A stretch of 12,593 nucleotides of DNA. Origin: Bifidobacterium breve. Its GTDB lineage: Bacteria > Actinomycetota > Acidimicrobiia > Acidimicrobiales > Ilumatobacteraceae. A program made the position numbers and the translations under genes. The notes below the pieces were generated by a model. The model was not told the DNA's origin, did no database searches, and saw only the letters and a list, made by a program, of their open reading frames with translations. How positions within the stretch are numbered: position 1 is the first letter of the stretch; every line of letters begins with the position of its first letter. The stretch spans positions 1-12,593 of the forward strand of contig CALPPJ020000013.1 of assembly GCA_943325425.2 (NCBI GenBank), given 5' to 3'. This document shows positions 1 through 6,789 of this stretch, in pieces.

Positions 1-341
1 ATCGACCCTGCGATCAGCATGATCCCGATCACCACGAAATAGGCCGACCAAGGTAGGTTTTTGCCCGTCGTGAGTAGGTAAATATCGGGCGCTCCGAAGG
101 TCACCAGCGTGACCAACCCCCAGACCACCGAGTCTTTCAAACGATGATGGGTCAAGGCCTCGATCATCTTTGCGGTGGAACGAGCAAATATCGGGCAGGA
201 AATGAACTCAACTGTGGCGAATATCCAAATATTGACGCCATATTTAGCGAAAAAGACGTCAGCAAAGATGATTCTGATGACGCTCCAGCCCATCACAGCG
301 ATAAACCAGGCTCGTTCAAGTGAAATCTGCCTCTTTGTCAC
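1..341 (-). CDS. Unrecognised multi-pass membrane protein (partial, 3' end outside window)
   Basis: This reading frame stays open from a GTG at 341 to the left edge, giving 113 residues without a stop. It is not among the long complete reading frames because its C-terminus is missing. An in-frame TAG lies 6 bases upstream of the GTG, so translation cannot start earlier; the only later candidate nearby is the ATG at 293. The visible protein begins MTKRQISLERAWFIAVMGW (GTG read as Met) and contains about three to four hydrophobic stretches rich in Ile, Val, Phe and Trp, with short polar loops such as THHRLKDS. It therefore looks like an integral membrane protein. A TAGCCT box 7 bases upstream of the GTG would suit a leaderless transcript. 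It is divergent from the pcs gene with only 36 bases between start codons, so the two may share control. I do not recognise the family and assign no function. Confidence 0.6.
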   Translation of the reverse strand, partial: MTKRQISLERAWFIAVMGWSVIRIIFADVFFAKYGVNIWIFATVEFISCPIFARSTAKMIEALTHHRLKDSVVWGLVTLVTFGAPDIYLLTTGKNLPWSAYFVVIGIMLIAGS

Positions 342-377
342 TGTCTAGAGGCTAAAGGGACATAAGGTCAGGACGTT

Positions 378-1127
378 GTGATTAACAAATTTGCTAACAA
401 AAGCCGGTCTCAGGAATCTTCGCCTCGCGATATGTCGTTAGCGCTTCATGCGTTTACTGCAACGGGTGTTCTAGTCGGTATGGCTGCGCTGGTTGCAGTA
501 CTTGATGGCTCAGCTCGAATGGCCATCATTTGGCTACTCGTCGCTCAGCTCATTGATGGAATCGATGGCCCACTCGCGCGTCGTCTGTTACCGGATGAAG
601 CAACAACCAAGTTTGACGGCTACGTGCTTGACCTAGTGATTGATTTTGTGACCTGTGTCCTTGTGCCTGCTGCATTTTTGTGGCAGTTCCAAATGGTCAA
701 CCACGATCGATCGGGAATGATTGCTATCGCCGCACTCCTAATGTTTTCAAGTTTGTGGTTCAGTCGTACTGACCAACAGGATTCTGACAGTTGGTTTCAT
801 GGCTTTCCAGCAGCGTGGAATATGGTCGTACCAACCTTGTGGCTACTAGACAGTTCGCCCACCGTAACCATGGTTGTCGTGGCCTGTTTATCAATTCTCA
901 CGATGACCAATGTGCAATTTGCTCATCCAGTTCGCGTTGTTCAATGGCGGATATGGAATATGACGGCAATTTCCGTTTGGGTGACTGGAGTTCTGCTCGG
1001 AACTATTTGGTCACCAGGAATACCAGCACCTTTAGTTGCACTTGTCGTTCTTGGACCATTGATGGTTGCGGTAGCGACAGTGGCACGTCGCGTTGAATTG
1101 ACGCGCGATAACGAACTATTTCGCTGA
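378..1127 (+). CDS. pcs: Phosphatidylcholine synthase (CDP-diacylglycerol:choline phosphatidyltransferase)
   Basis: Integral membrane enzyme of the CDP-alcohol phosphatidyltransferase superfamily. Pcs condenses CDP-diacylglycerol with choline to give phosphatidylcholine and CMP. The decisive feature is at residues 63-89: D63-G64-x2-A67-R68-x12-G81-x3-D85-x3-D89. The 12-residue spacer is the Pcs-type variant; most relatives (PgsA, PssA) have 8-9. The four Asp residues are the metal and catalytic ligands known for the superfamily. The rest is hydrophobic with about seven to eight likely membrane segments. At 249 residues the length fits Pcs. The start is GTG at 378; an ATG at residue 19 (432) is an alternative, because the first 18 residues are polar and poorly constrained. 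Upstream is TAAGGT at 363-368 and a weak AGGA at 370-373. The stop overlaps the convergent oxidoreductase gene by 12 bases. Choline specificity is inferred from the motif. Confidence 0.82.
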   Translation: MINKFANKSRSQESSPRDMSLALHAFTATGVLVGMAALVAVLDGSARMAIIWLLVAQLIDGIDGPLARRLLPDEATTKFDGYVLDLVIDFVTCVLVPAAFLWQFQMVNHDRSGMIAIAALLMFSSLWFSRTDQQDSDSWFHGFPAAWNMVVPTLWLLDSSPTVTMVVVACLSILTMTNVQFAHPVRVVQWRIWNMTAISVWVTGVLLGTIWSPGIPAPLVALVVLGPLMVAVATVARRVELTRDNELFR

Positions 1128-2141
1128 TCCATCCCAGCCTGCAAAGGCGTCGATCATGGCTTTAACGTCACCAAGGGGATACAGGATCGGGCAAGTACAT
1201 CCGTGGTCGATGTAATGCTTGACCTTTGCTCGAGCTTCGGCGGGCGTACCACTCGCAGTCAGCAGTTGCACGATTTCGTCTGGTACTAGTTTGCTCGCCG
1301 CAACGACTTGTTCGTGACTGGCTGGCCAAGTGAGAACTTCACCGACCTTGTCCAGTAACGATTGAGGTACGCCGGAGGCCTTCATGATATGCGGCTGTTG
1401 GCCCAAATATTGAGTCACCATAAGGCGCGCCATATCAAGGGCAGTTTGACGGTCTTCATGAACACTGCACACAACCAGTTGCGGACGGTCAATGTCGTCC
1501 AACGTCTTGCCAGCCTTCGCAGCACCACGTTCTAATGCTTCAAGAGCCTGATCGTTGTAGTCGGGAGAAACTAGATAGTTCAACACCGCACCGTCAGCGA
1601 TTTCACCGGTGAGCTCCATCATTTGCATCCCGGTTGCACCAATATAGATCGGTACATCTTTTGGCCGGCGATCTTGATACACGTAATCGAGCTCAACACC
1701 ATCTAAGTGAACGTATTCACCATGAAAGGTGACCGTCTCATTATTGAGAAGTGCTCGAACCGTGGTCACAATTTCGCGCATGACTCGCAGCGGCTTTGCT
1801 CGATCGATACCAACTTTTTGTGCCAACGGATCCCACCATGCGCCGATACCCAAAATAACTCGGCCAGGAGCAAGGTCGTCGAGTGTTGAGAAGGTTGCAG
1901 CAAGACGAGCGGGATTACGGCTCCAACAATCGACGACACCACTGCCTACCTTGATGTGATCGGTCACACTCGCAAAAGCGGCCATCGGGACCGTGGCTTC
2001 ACGTACTAATCGGCTCTCAGCCTGCCACACCGCATCAAAGCCCTTACTTTCAGCGTATTGAGCAAATTGCATACCTTCACGAATCGGGTGCGCGTCTTGC
2101 AAGTAGATAGCAACGGGTTGATTCTGTTGGTTTTGGCTCAT
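1116..2141 (-). CDS. LLM-class flavin/F420-dependent oxidoreductase (Mer-like luciferase family)
   Basis: A luciferase-like TIM-barrel protein of 341 residues, the usual size for this family. Family-typical segments are an N-terminal strand with YAESKGFDAVWQAE, a central APGRVILGIGAW, and PIYIGATGMQMMELTGEIADG. The last resembles F420-dependent methylene-tetrahydromethanopterin reductase (Mer) and related actinobacterial enzymes, so the cofactor may be F420 rather than FMN; that choice is inference. No signal peptide or membrane segment is seen, so it should be cytosolic. ATG at 2141 is the start, 32 bases after the ssnA stop; an AAAGG lies rather far upstream, about 12 bases away. It is the last gene of the five-gene minus-strand run. 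In that setting it may oxidise or reduce a ring intermediate, as the LLM oxygenase RutA does in pyrimidine breakdown, but close homology to RutA is not apparent. The stop (TAG, 1116-1118) lies inside the end of pcs. Confidence 0.85.
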   Translation of the reverse strand: MSQNQQNQPVAIYLQDAHPIREGMQFAQYAESKGFDAVWQAESRLVREATVPMAAFASVTDHIKVGSGVVDCWSRNPARLAATFSTLDDLAPGRVILGIGAWWDPLAQKVGIDRAKPLRVMREIVTTVRALLNNETVTFHGEYVHLDGVELDYVYQDRRPKDVPIYIGATGMQMMELTGEIADGAVLNYLVSPDYNDQALEALERGAAKAGKTLDDIDRPQLVVCSVHEDRQTALDMARLMVTQYLGQQPHIMKASGVPQSLLDKVGEVLTWPASHEQVVAASKLVPDEIVQLLTASGTPAEARAKVKHYIDHGCTCPILYPLGDVKAMIDAFAGWDGSAK

Positions 2142-2173
2142 GATATTTCGCGCCTTTAGTTGGTTGGGTTGGT

Positions 2174-3196
2174 TTACAGTTTGGCAAAAAGTCGTTGCGC
2201 AGATTCGGATGCTTTACTACGCACCTCATCAAGATCTACTCGGGTTGGTATTCCGTCGCGAAGCAAAGTCTCACCGCTCGATGACTGAACGTTGATAGCC
2301 CTGATTCCCGGCGTGAATGCGACATGCCATGGACTATCGCTATGGTCATAGCTCCAAGACACTCGATCGCCTTGGCATTCAGGAATAAATGAGTAACAGT
2401 TCTCAAGCCACGACCAAGCAAGGTCAGGGGAGAGGGTGACATCTTCTGATCGATACGCGACATAAGCAAGTCGCATTTCCTCAAGCATGTCGGCGCCAAT
2501 TCCGTCGGTACCGAGAATTACTTTGTTTGAACGCCGTACTGGATGGGCATAACCGACCCCGTTGTTCATATTGCTACGTGGGTTATGAGCAATCGTTCCG
2601 TTCAATTCTCGATCTAGATGGACGCAGTGCACGAGCAGCCAATTATCTTGCGCAAGTTTTTCAAGACGAGCACCAGCTGTGATGTCATCGAGTCCTTCAG
2701 CCACATGAATGTGCACACCAACACCAAGATCAGTTGCGAGGCCAGAAGCACTTTCTAGTAGTGCGTCCGAACAAGTGAAAGCTGCGTGCACTCCCACCAT
2801 TCCCCGTCCACCTGCAGTGATAAACCGACGATTCTCTTCGAGGCCACGTTGTCCTGCTTCAACGCCATGGCGATCGGTAACTCCGTATGAGCACAAGACG
2901 CGCACTCCGACTTCAGCACACGCCTGGGCTATGACGTCAAGACTTCCTTCAATGGCATTGGGACTTTCATGGTGATCAATGATTCCAGTCGTACCGTTCA
3001 TTAAGGCTTCGACGGCACCCAATTTGGCTGACCAATAAATCATGTCAAGATCTAATGCGCAATCTAGACGCCACCAAACTTGTTGCAGAATCTCCAGAAA
3101 TTTCGTCGGTTGAACCGGAGGCGCAGGCATGCCACGCGCCAAGGATGAATACAAGTGATGATGACCGCATACAAGACCAGGCGTGGTGCTTGACAT
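2174..3196 (-). CDS. ssnA: SsnA-like metal-dependent amidohydrolase, short form
   Basis: Amidohydrolase-superfamily protein close to SsnA, a putative aminohydrolase found beside XdhD-type Mo hydroxylases in purine-catabolism clusters. Counting from ATG 3196 (340 residues), the metal-binding set is visible: H12-x-H14 in PGLVCGHHHLYSS, H164 in HIHVAEG, H190/H193 in HCVHLD, and D231 in LGTDGIGAD. SsnA hallmarks include the motifs IIDHHESPNAIEGSLD and HNPRSNMNN. The protein is odd in being short. SsnA homologues usually have about 55-60 residues before PGL that form part of the beta-sandwich; here there are 5. The loop between HCVH and HNP also looks several residues shorter than I expect. The open frame extends to 3283, but that part lies wholly inside xdhD and resembles no SsnA N-terminus. 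ATGs at 3214 and 3208 are also possible. ATG 3196 follows the xdhD stop by one base (TGATATG), which fits coupled translation. Confidence 0.8.
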   Translation of the reverse strand: MSSTTPGLVCGHHHLYSSLARGMPAPPVQPTKFLEILQQVWWRLDCALDLDMIYWSAKLGAVEALMNGTTGIIDHHESPNAIEGSLDVIAQACAEVGVRVLCSYGVTDRHGVEAGQRGLEENRRFITAGGRGMVGVHAAFTCSDALLESASGLATDLGVGVHIHVAEGLDDITAGARLEKLAQDNWLLVHCVHLDRELNGTIAHNPRSNMNNGVGYAHPVRRSNKVILGTDGIGADMLEEMRLAYVAYRSEDVTLSPDLAWSWLENCYSFIPECQGDRVSWSYDHSDSPWHVAFTPGIRAINVQSSSGETLLRDGIPTRVDLDEVRSKASESAQRLFAKL

Positions 3197-3197
3197 A

Positions 3198-5810
3198 TCA
3201 GTCGGCATCTTCATGTATTGGACGCATCGGCAAGACAGTTCGCCATTGACCGTCGTAGTCAAAGAGTGCAGCAGCGACTGCACCGGCAGTTGGAACTAAG
3301 CCAATCTCGCCAACACCCTTGATGCCATACGGTGAGTTCGGTTCGGGCGATTCAACAAGAACCACCTTCACAGGTGGCATGTCTTTGGCGCGGATAATTC
3401 CGAGCGAACGCAACGTGGTATTGGTGGGAAAGCCCGTTTCGGGATCAGAAGGGAAATTCTCTGACAGGGCATAACCAAGACCCATGTGTACCGAACCCTC
3501 GATTTGGCCCTCACACAATGTTGGATTGACAGCACGTCCTACGTCATGGGCCGCGACTACTTCGGAAACTTTTCCGGTTTCACGATCAACCGTGACAAGT
3601 TGTGCTGCGTAACCAAATGTTGAATGAATCGTGGGGTTTTCCACTTCGCCCAGCTTCTGGGTCCAATCAACGCGGTATTCGCCATAGTGATCGACACCAA
3701 CGGCACAGTCTGCTGCTAGCGCCGCTTCACAAGCAGCTTTCACAGCGCCTGCTCCCATCAAGGTGCCCCTCGAACCAGTGGTTTGTCCAAAACCAAGTTC
3801 ACGAGTCGTATCGACAATCACGCGAACCTTTTCTGGATCTATTCCGAGTTCATGAACCGCGACCTGCAAGGCAACGGTGTTGATTCCTTGCCCCATCTCA
3901 GTCCAACCGTGACGCACTTCAACGATTCCATCAGAACGGAAATGGACGACGGCACCACTGACTTCTTTAAATCCGTTGCCTAAGCCGGAATTCTTCAAAC
4001 CGAGACCGAGTCCAACAGCTTGTCCCGACGCGATTGCTTCATCATAGAAAGGCTTGATTTCATCAAGACATCGTTCAGCGCCAAGACATCCGTCGTCCAT
4101 GATTTGACCAGGGCCCCACACGACGCCTGGCTTGATGACATTGCGCTTGCGCATTTCCCAACCGGAAATACCAACCAACTGAGCGAGGCGATCCATGATG
4201 CCTTCCATCGCGAACTGTGCCTGGTTGGCTCCAAAGCCTCGGAATGCTCCGCACACTGGGTTATTAGTACGAGCAGCAATGGCTTCGACATCAATATTGT
4301 CCATCGCATACGGTCCGCTGGCATGACCGGCCATTCGTTCGAGCACTTTCATGCCGACACTTGCATAGGCACCGCTGTCACCAAGTGCACGCACTTTCAG
4401 TGCAACAAGACGACCATCAGAATCACATCCTGCGGTGTATTCCATATGAATGGGATGACGTTTGGCGTGCATCAAGAATGATTCTTCACGCGACAGCGTG
4501 CACTTCACTGGTGCGTCAAGTAACCAGGCTGCAAGTGCCGCATGCGCCTGATTACTCATATCTTCTTTCCCACCAAAGGCTCCGCCATTGGTGACTAGCT
4601 CGACAGTGATTTGTGAATTGTCGATTCCGAGAACACGTGCAATGTCATTACGGTCGTCCCACACACCTTGACCACCTGAGTACACGTGCAGACGACGGAC
4701 ACCATCAGCCACTGATGGAACGGCGAGCGAACTTTCGGGCTCTAAGAAGGCATGTTCAATGCGCTGGGTATCAAAAATTTCGTGCACCACATGAGGCGCT
4801 GCAGCCAATGCAACCTCCACATTGCCGCGCGAATACTTACTGATACTCAACACGTTTGAGTCAGTTCCCCAAACTGCTAACTCTTGATTGGTTATCGCAT
4901 ATAGGGGATCGGTGATCGGCTTCAAAGGGGAATACTGCACTTCAACAAGCGCTACAGCCGCACGGGCCGCAATGCGGGTTTCAGCTACAACAACCGCCAA
5001 AACATCACCGGCATAACTGGTTCGTCCACCGATCGGAATCATCACTGGCCAGTCCTTGTAAATGAGACCAACTCGCAGTTCAGCAGGAATATCAGCTGCG
5101 GTGAAAACGCCAACAACCCCAGCGCCTTTTTGCGCAACTTCAGTATTGATAGCTGTGATGTCAGCCCGAGCGTGTTCGGTGAGAACTAGCGCTGCGTGGA
5201 GCATTCCAGGAATGCGAATATCGTCGACATATCCACGATCGCCGAGAGTCAACTCTTTGGCTTCGTATTTCATTCCGCCCGAACCGAGACCAGTTGGTTG
5301 CTGGGGAACAAGTTGTTTACCCTGCGCTACTGCCTCAATTGCGTCAAGCACCTTGACGTATCCAGTACAGCGACACAGATTCGCGCCGAGATGACGACTC
5401 AAATCTGACTTGGTCAGCTCTGCACCCTTTTTGTCAATCTGACCCTTGGCCCGCATCACGATGCCGGGGATGCAAAAACCACACTGCAAACCTCCGCAGG
5501 CGGCAAATGCATTCGCGTATGAATCACGCTCTTCTTGACCAAGACCTTCGAGAGTGACGACGGATTTACCCGCCACTTTCTCAAGCGATTGCTGACAACT
5601 TACGACAACCTTGCCGTCAATGAGAACAGTGCAACAACCACACTGACCAGATGGAGAACAACCGTCTTTTGGCGACGTGATATCAAGTTCGTCTCGTAGA
5701 GCCGCAAGTAAATGCGGATGTTCCGCGCTCACTGTTACTTCTTGACCGTTTACTTGTATTCCAACGCGTCGCTGTGCGCTGCGGTGAGGATTGTGGGCAG
5801 TGTCAGTCAT
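3198..5810 (-). CDS. xdhD: Fused [2Fe-2S]/molybdopterin xanthine dehydrogenase-like protein (XdhD type)
   Basis: An 870-residue molybdenum hydroxylase of the xanthine oxidase family, with the iron-sulfur and Mo domains in one chain as in E. coli XdhD. Residues about 15-160 hold two [2Fe-2S] centres: C51-x5-C57-G-C-C60-x11-C72 (plant ferredoxin type) and C110-x2-C113 with C146-x-C148. The Mo-cofactor part starts near 185 and shows GGAFGGKED, GAFRGFGANQ, EMGQG and GIKGVGEIGL; the last contains the predicted catalytic base E835. The Arg of AFRGFG matches the substrate-binding Arg of xanthine dehydrogenases. It should hydroxylate a purine-like N-heterocycle using water and pass two electrons out through the Fe-S centres. 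No FAD domain or FAD subunit is encoded here, so the electron acceptor is unknown. ATG 5810 is chosen over the TTG at 5825 because GAAGGGA sits 6 bases upstream of it. It overlaps the upstream gene by 8 bases. Confidence 0.9.
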   Translation of the reverse strand: MTDTAHNPHRSAQRRVGIQVNGQEVTVSAEHPHLLAALRDELDITSPKDGCSPSGQCGCCTVLIDGKVVVSCQQSLEKVAGKSVVTLEGLGQEERDSYANAFAACGGLQCGFCIPGIVMRAKGQIDKKGAELTKSDLSRHLGANLCRCTGYVKVLDAIEAVAQGKQLVPQQPTGLGSGGMKYEAKELTLGDRGYVDDIRIPGMLHAALVLTEHARADITAINTEVAQKGAGVVGVFTAADIPAELRVGLIYKDWPVMIPIGGRTSYAGDVLAVVVAETRIAARAAVALVEVQYSPLKPITDPLYAITNQELAVWGTDSNVLSISKYSRGNVEVALAAAPHVVHEIFDTQRIEHAFLEPESSLAVPSVADGVRRLHVYSGGQGVWDDRNDIARVLGIDNSQITVELVTNGGAFGGKEDMSNQAHAALAAWLLDAPVKCTLSREESFLMHAKRHPIHMEYTAGCDSDGRLVALKVRALGDSGAYASVGMKVLERMAGHASGPYAMDNIDVEAIAARTNNPVCGAFRGFGANQAQFAMEGIMDRLAQLVGISGWEMRKRNVIKPGVVWGPGQIMDDGCLGAERCLDEIKPFYDEAIASGQAVGLGLGLKNSGLGNGFKEVSGAVVHFRSDGIVEVRHGWTEMGQGINTVALQVAVHELGIDPEKVRVIVDTTRELGFGQTTGSRGTLMGAGAVKAACEAALAADCAVGVDHYGEYRVDWTQKLGEVENPTIHSTFGYAAQLVTVDRETGKVSEVVAAHDVGRAVNPTLCEGQIEGSVHMGLGYALSENFPSDPETGFPTNTTLRSLGIIRAKDMPPVKVVLVESPEPNSPYGIKGVGEIGLVPTAGAVAAALFDYDGQWRTVLPMRPIHEDAD

Positions 5811-6789
5811 GTGATTTCCCTTCAAGGGTGGCCTTGTTCGCAGTTGAAATCACAGACCCGCGTTGCTGTGTGATGCGGGTATAGACCTCGGGCCGGCGAT
5901 AGCGATCAAAATTGAACAGTGTTCCCTTATAACGTTCACACCAATCAAGATCACAAGCGGCAACGATTAACTCATCGGCTGTCGTTAAAGTCTGGGCCAC
6001 GATCTGTCCACTCGGTGCAACGATGCAGGTTTGACCGAGCGAATCGACTCCTTCTTCAACTCCGCCTTTGGCGACACCAACAACCCAGGTTCCATTTTGA
6101 TAAGCACCTGATTGCATGACCAGCGAATTGTGAAAACCTTGCAAAATATCTTGGCTCGGGTCTGGCACGTAATGAATCGGGGTGTTGTAGCCGCAAAGAA
6201 TCATCTCAACCCCTTGAAGACCCATTTCGCGGTACGACTCCGGCCAGCGACGGTCATTACAGATCATCATGCCGAATAATCCACCGAAGGCAGCCCAAAC
6301 ACCGAAACCCTCTGGACCCGGTTCAAAGTAATAACGCTCAGCATGTTGAAACGGGCGATTTGGCTCATGATGTTCGTGGCCAGGTATATGTACCTTGTGG
6401 TACTTCGCAACTACTGAACCATCGCGTTCAACCAGAATCTGCGTATTAAAGCGATGAACGACGCCTTGGTCGTCAGGTTCGGTCAACTCTGCATATCCCA
6501 GTGAAAATCCAATGCCGAGTTTCTTGGCCTCATCAAAGAGGGGTTGGGTCTCGGCACTTGGCATTGACTTTTCATACCAATGATCAGCCTCAGAGATGTC
6601 GTCAACAAACCAGCGCGGGAAGAAGGTGGTCAATGCCAGTTCGGGGAAAACAACGAGGTCACACGAACGCTCTTTGGCCTGGCGCAAAAGTGAAATCAAA
6701 CGTTCAACAACGCTGGCGCGGGTGTCAGCCTTCTGAATTGGTCCAAGTTGGGCGGCTCCGACAACAACGACACGAGAGGGTTGAGACAT
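5803..6789 (-). CDS. N-carbamoyl-D-amino-acid amidohydrolase (nitrilase superfamily)
   Basis: Carbon-nitrogen hydrolase of 328 residues that should cleave an N-carbamoyl (ureido) group to an amine, CO2 and ammonia. The nitrilase triad is intact: E50 (VVFPELALTTFFPRW), K132 (KYHKVHIPGHEH) and C177 (MMICNDRRWPE). These align with E47, K127 and C172 of the Agrobacterium D-carbamoylase, and similarity to it runs the whole length (GIGFSLGYAEL, RPFQHAERYYFEPG, GYNTP, FNFDRYRRPE). Related beta-ureidopropionases share the fold, so an N-carbamoyl-beta-amino acid or other ureido acid is possible. The start is ATG 6789, whose A is also the last base of the upstream stop (TAATG); the open frame to 6837 adds 16 residues unlike the family and is rejected. 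A weak GGAA lies 7 bases upstream. The tail beyond the usual C-terminus is about 20 residues. It is the second gene of the operon and cytosolic. Confidence 0.87.
   Translation of the reverse strand: MSQPSRVVVVGAAQLGPIQKADTRASVVERLISLLRQAKERSCDLVVFPELALTTFFPRWFVDDISEADHWYEKSMPSAETQPLFDEAKKLGIGFSLGYAELTEPDDQGVVHRFNTQILVERDGSVVAKYHKVHIPGHEHHEPNRPFQHAERYYFEPGPEGFGVWAAFGGLFGMMICNDRRWPESYREMGLQGVEMILCGYNTPIHYVPDPSQDILQGFHNSLVMQSGAYQNGTWVVGVAKGGVEEGVDSLGQTCIVAPSGQIVAQTLTTADELIVAACDLDWCERYKGTLFNFDRYRRPEVYTRITQQRGSVISTANKATLEGKSHD
5817..5823 (-). promoter_or_regulatory. Ribosome binding site deciding the xdhD start
   Basis: On the minus strand GAAGGGA lies 6 bases before ATG 5810. It is the clearest Shine-Dalgarno sequence in the window and favours that ATG over the in-frame TTG at 5825, which directly overlaps this site. 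It lies inside the last codons of the upstream carbamoylase gene, so it provides re-initiation within the operon. Confidence 0.6.

Noticed and set aside
703..716. Short CGATCGATCG palindrome inside pcs
   Set aside because: It is in coding sequence within conserved membrane-protein context, is not repeated elsewhere that I can see, and is likely chance.
3197..3283. N-terminal extension of the SsnA frame to 3283
   Set aside because: It is wholly inside the conserved xdhD C-terminus, and its residues do not resemble the beta-strands expected at an SsnA N-terminus.
4020..4481. 153-codon plus-strand open frame
   Set aside because: Antisense to the Mo-binding core of xdhD, with no family resemblance and no ribosome site; a shadow frame, like the other long antisense frames in 2709-5408.
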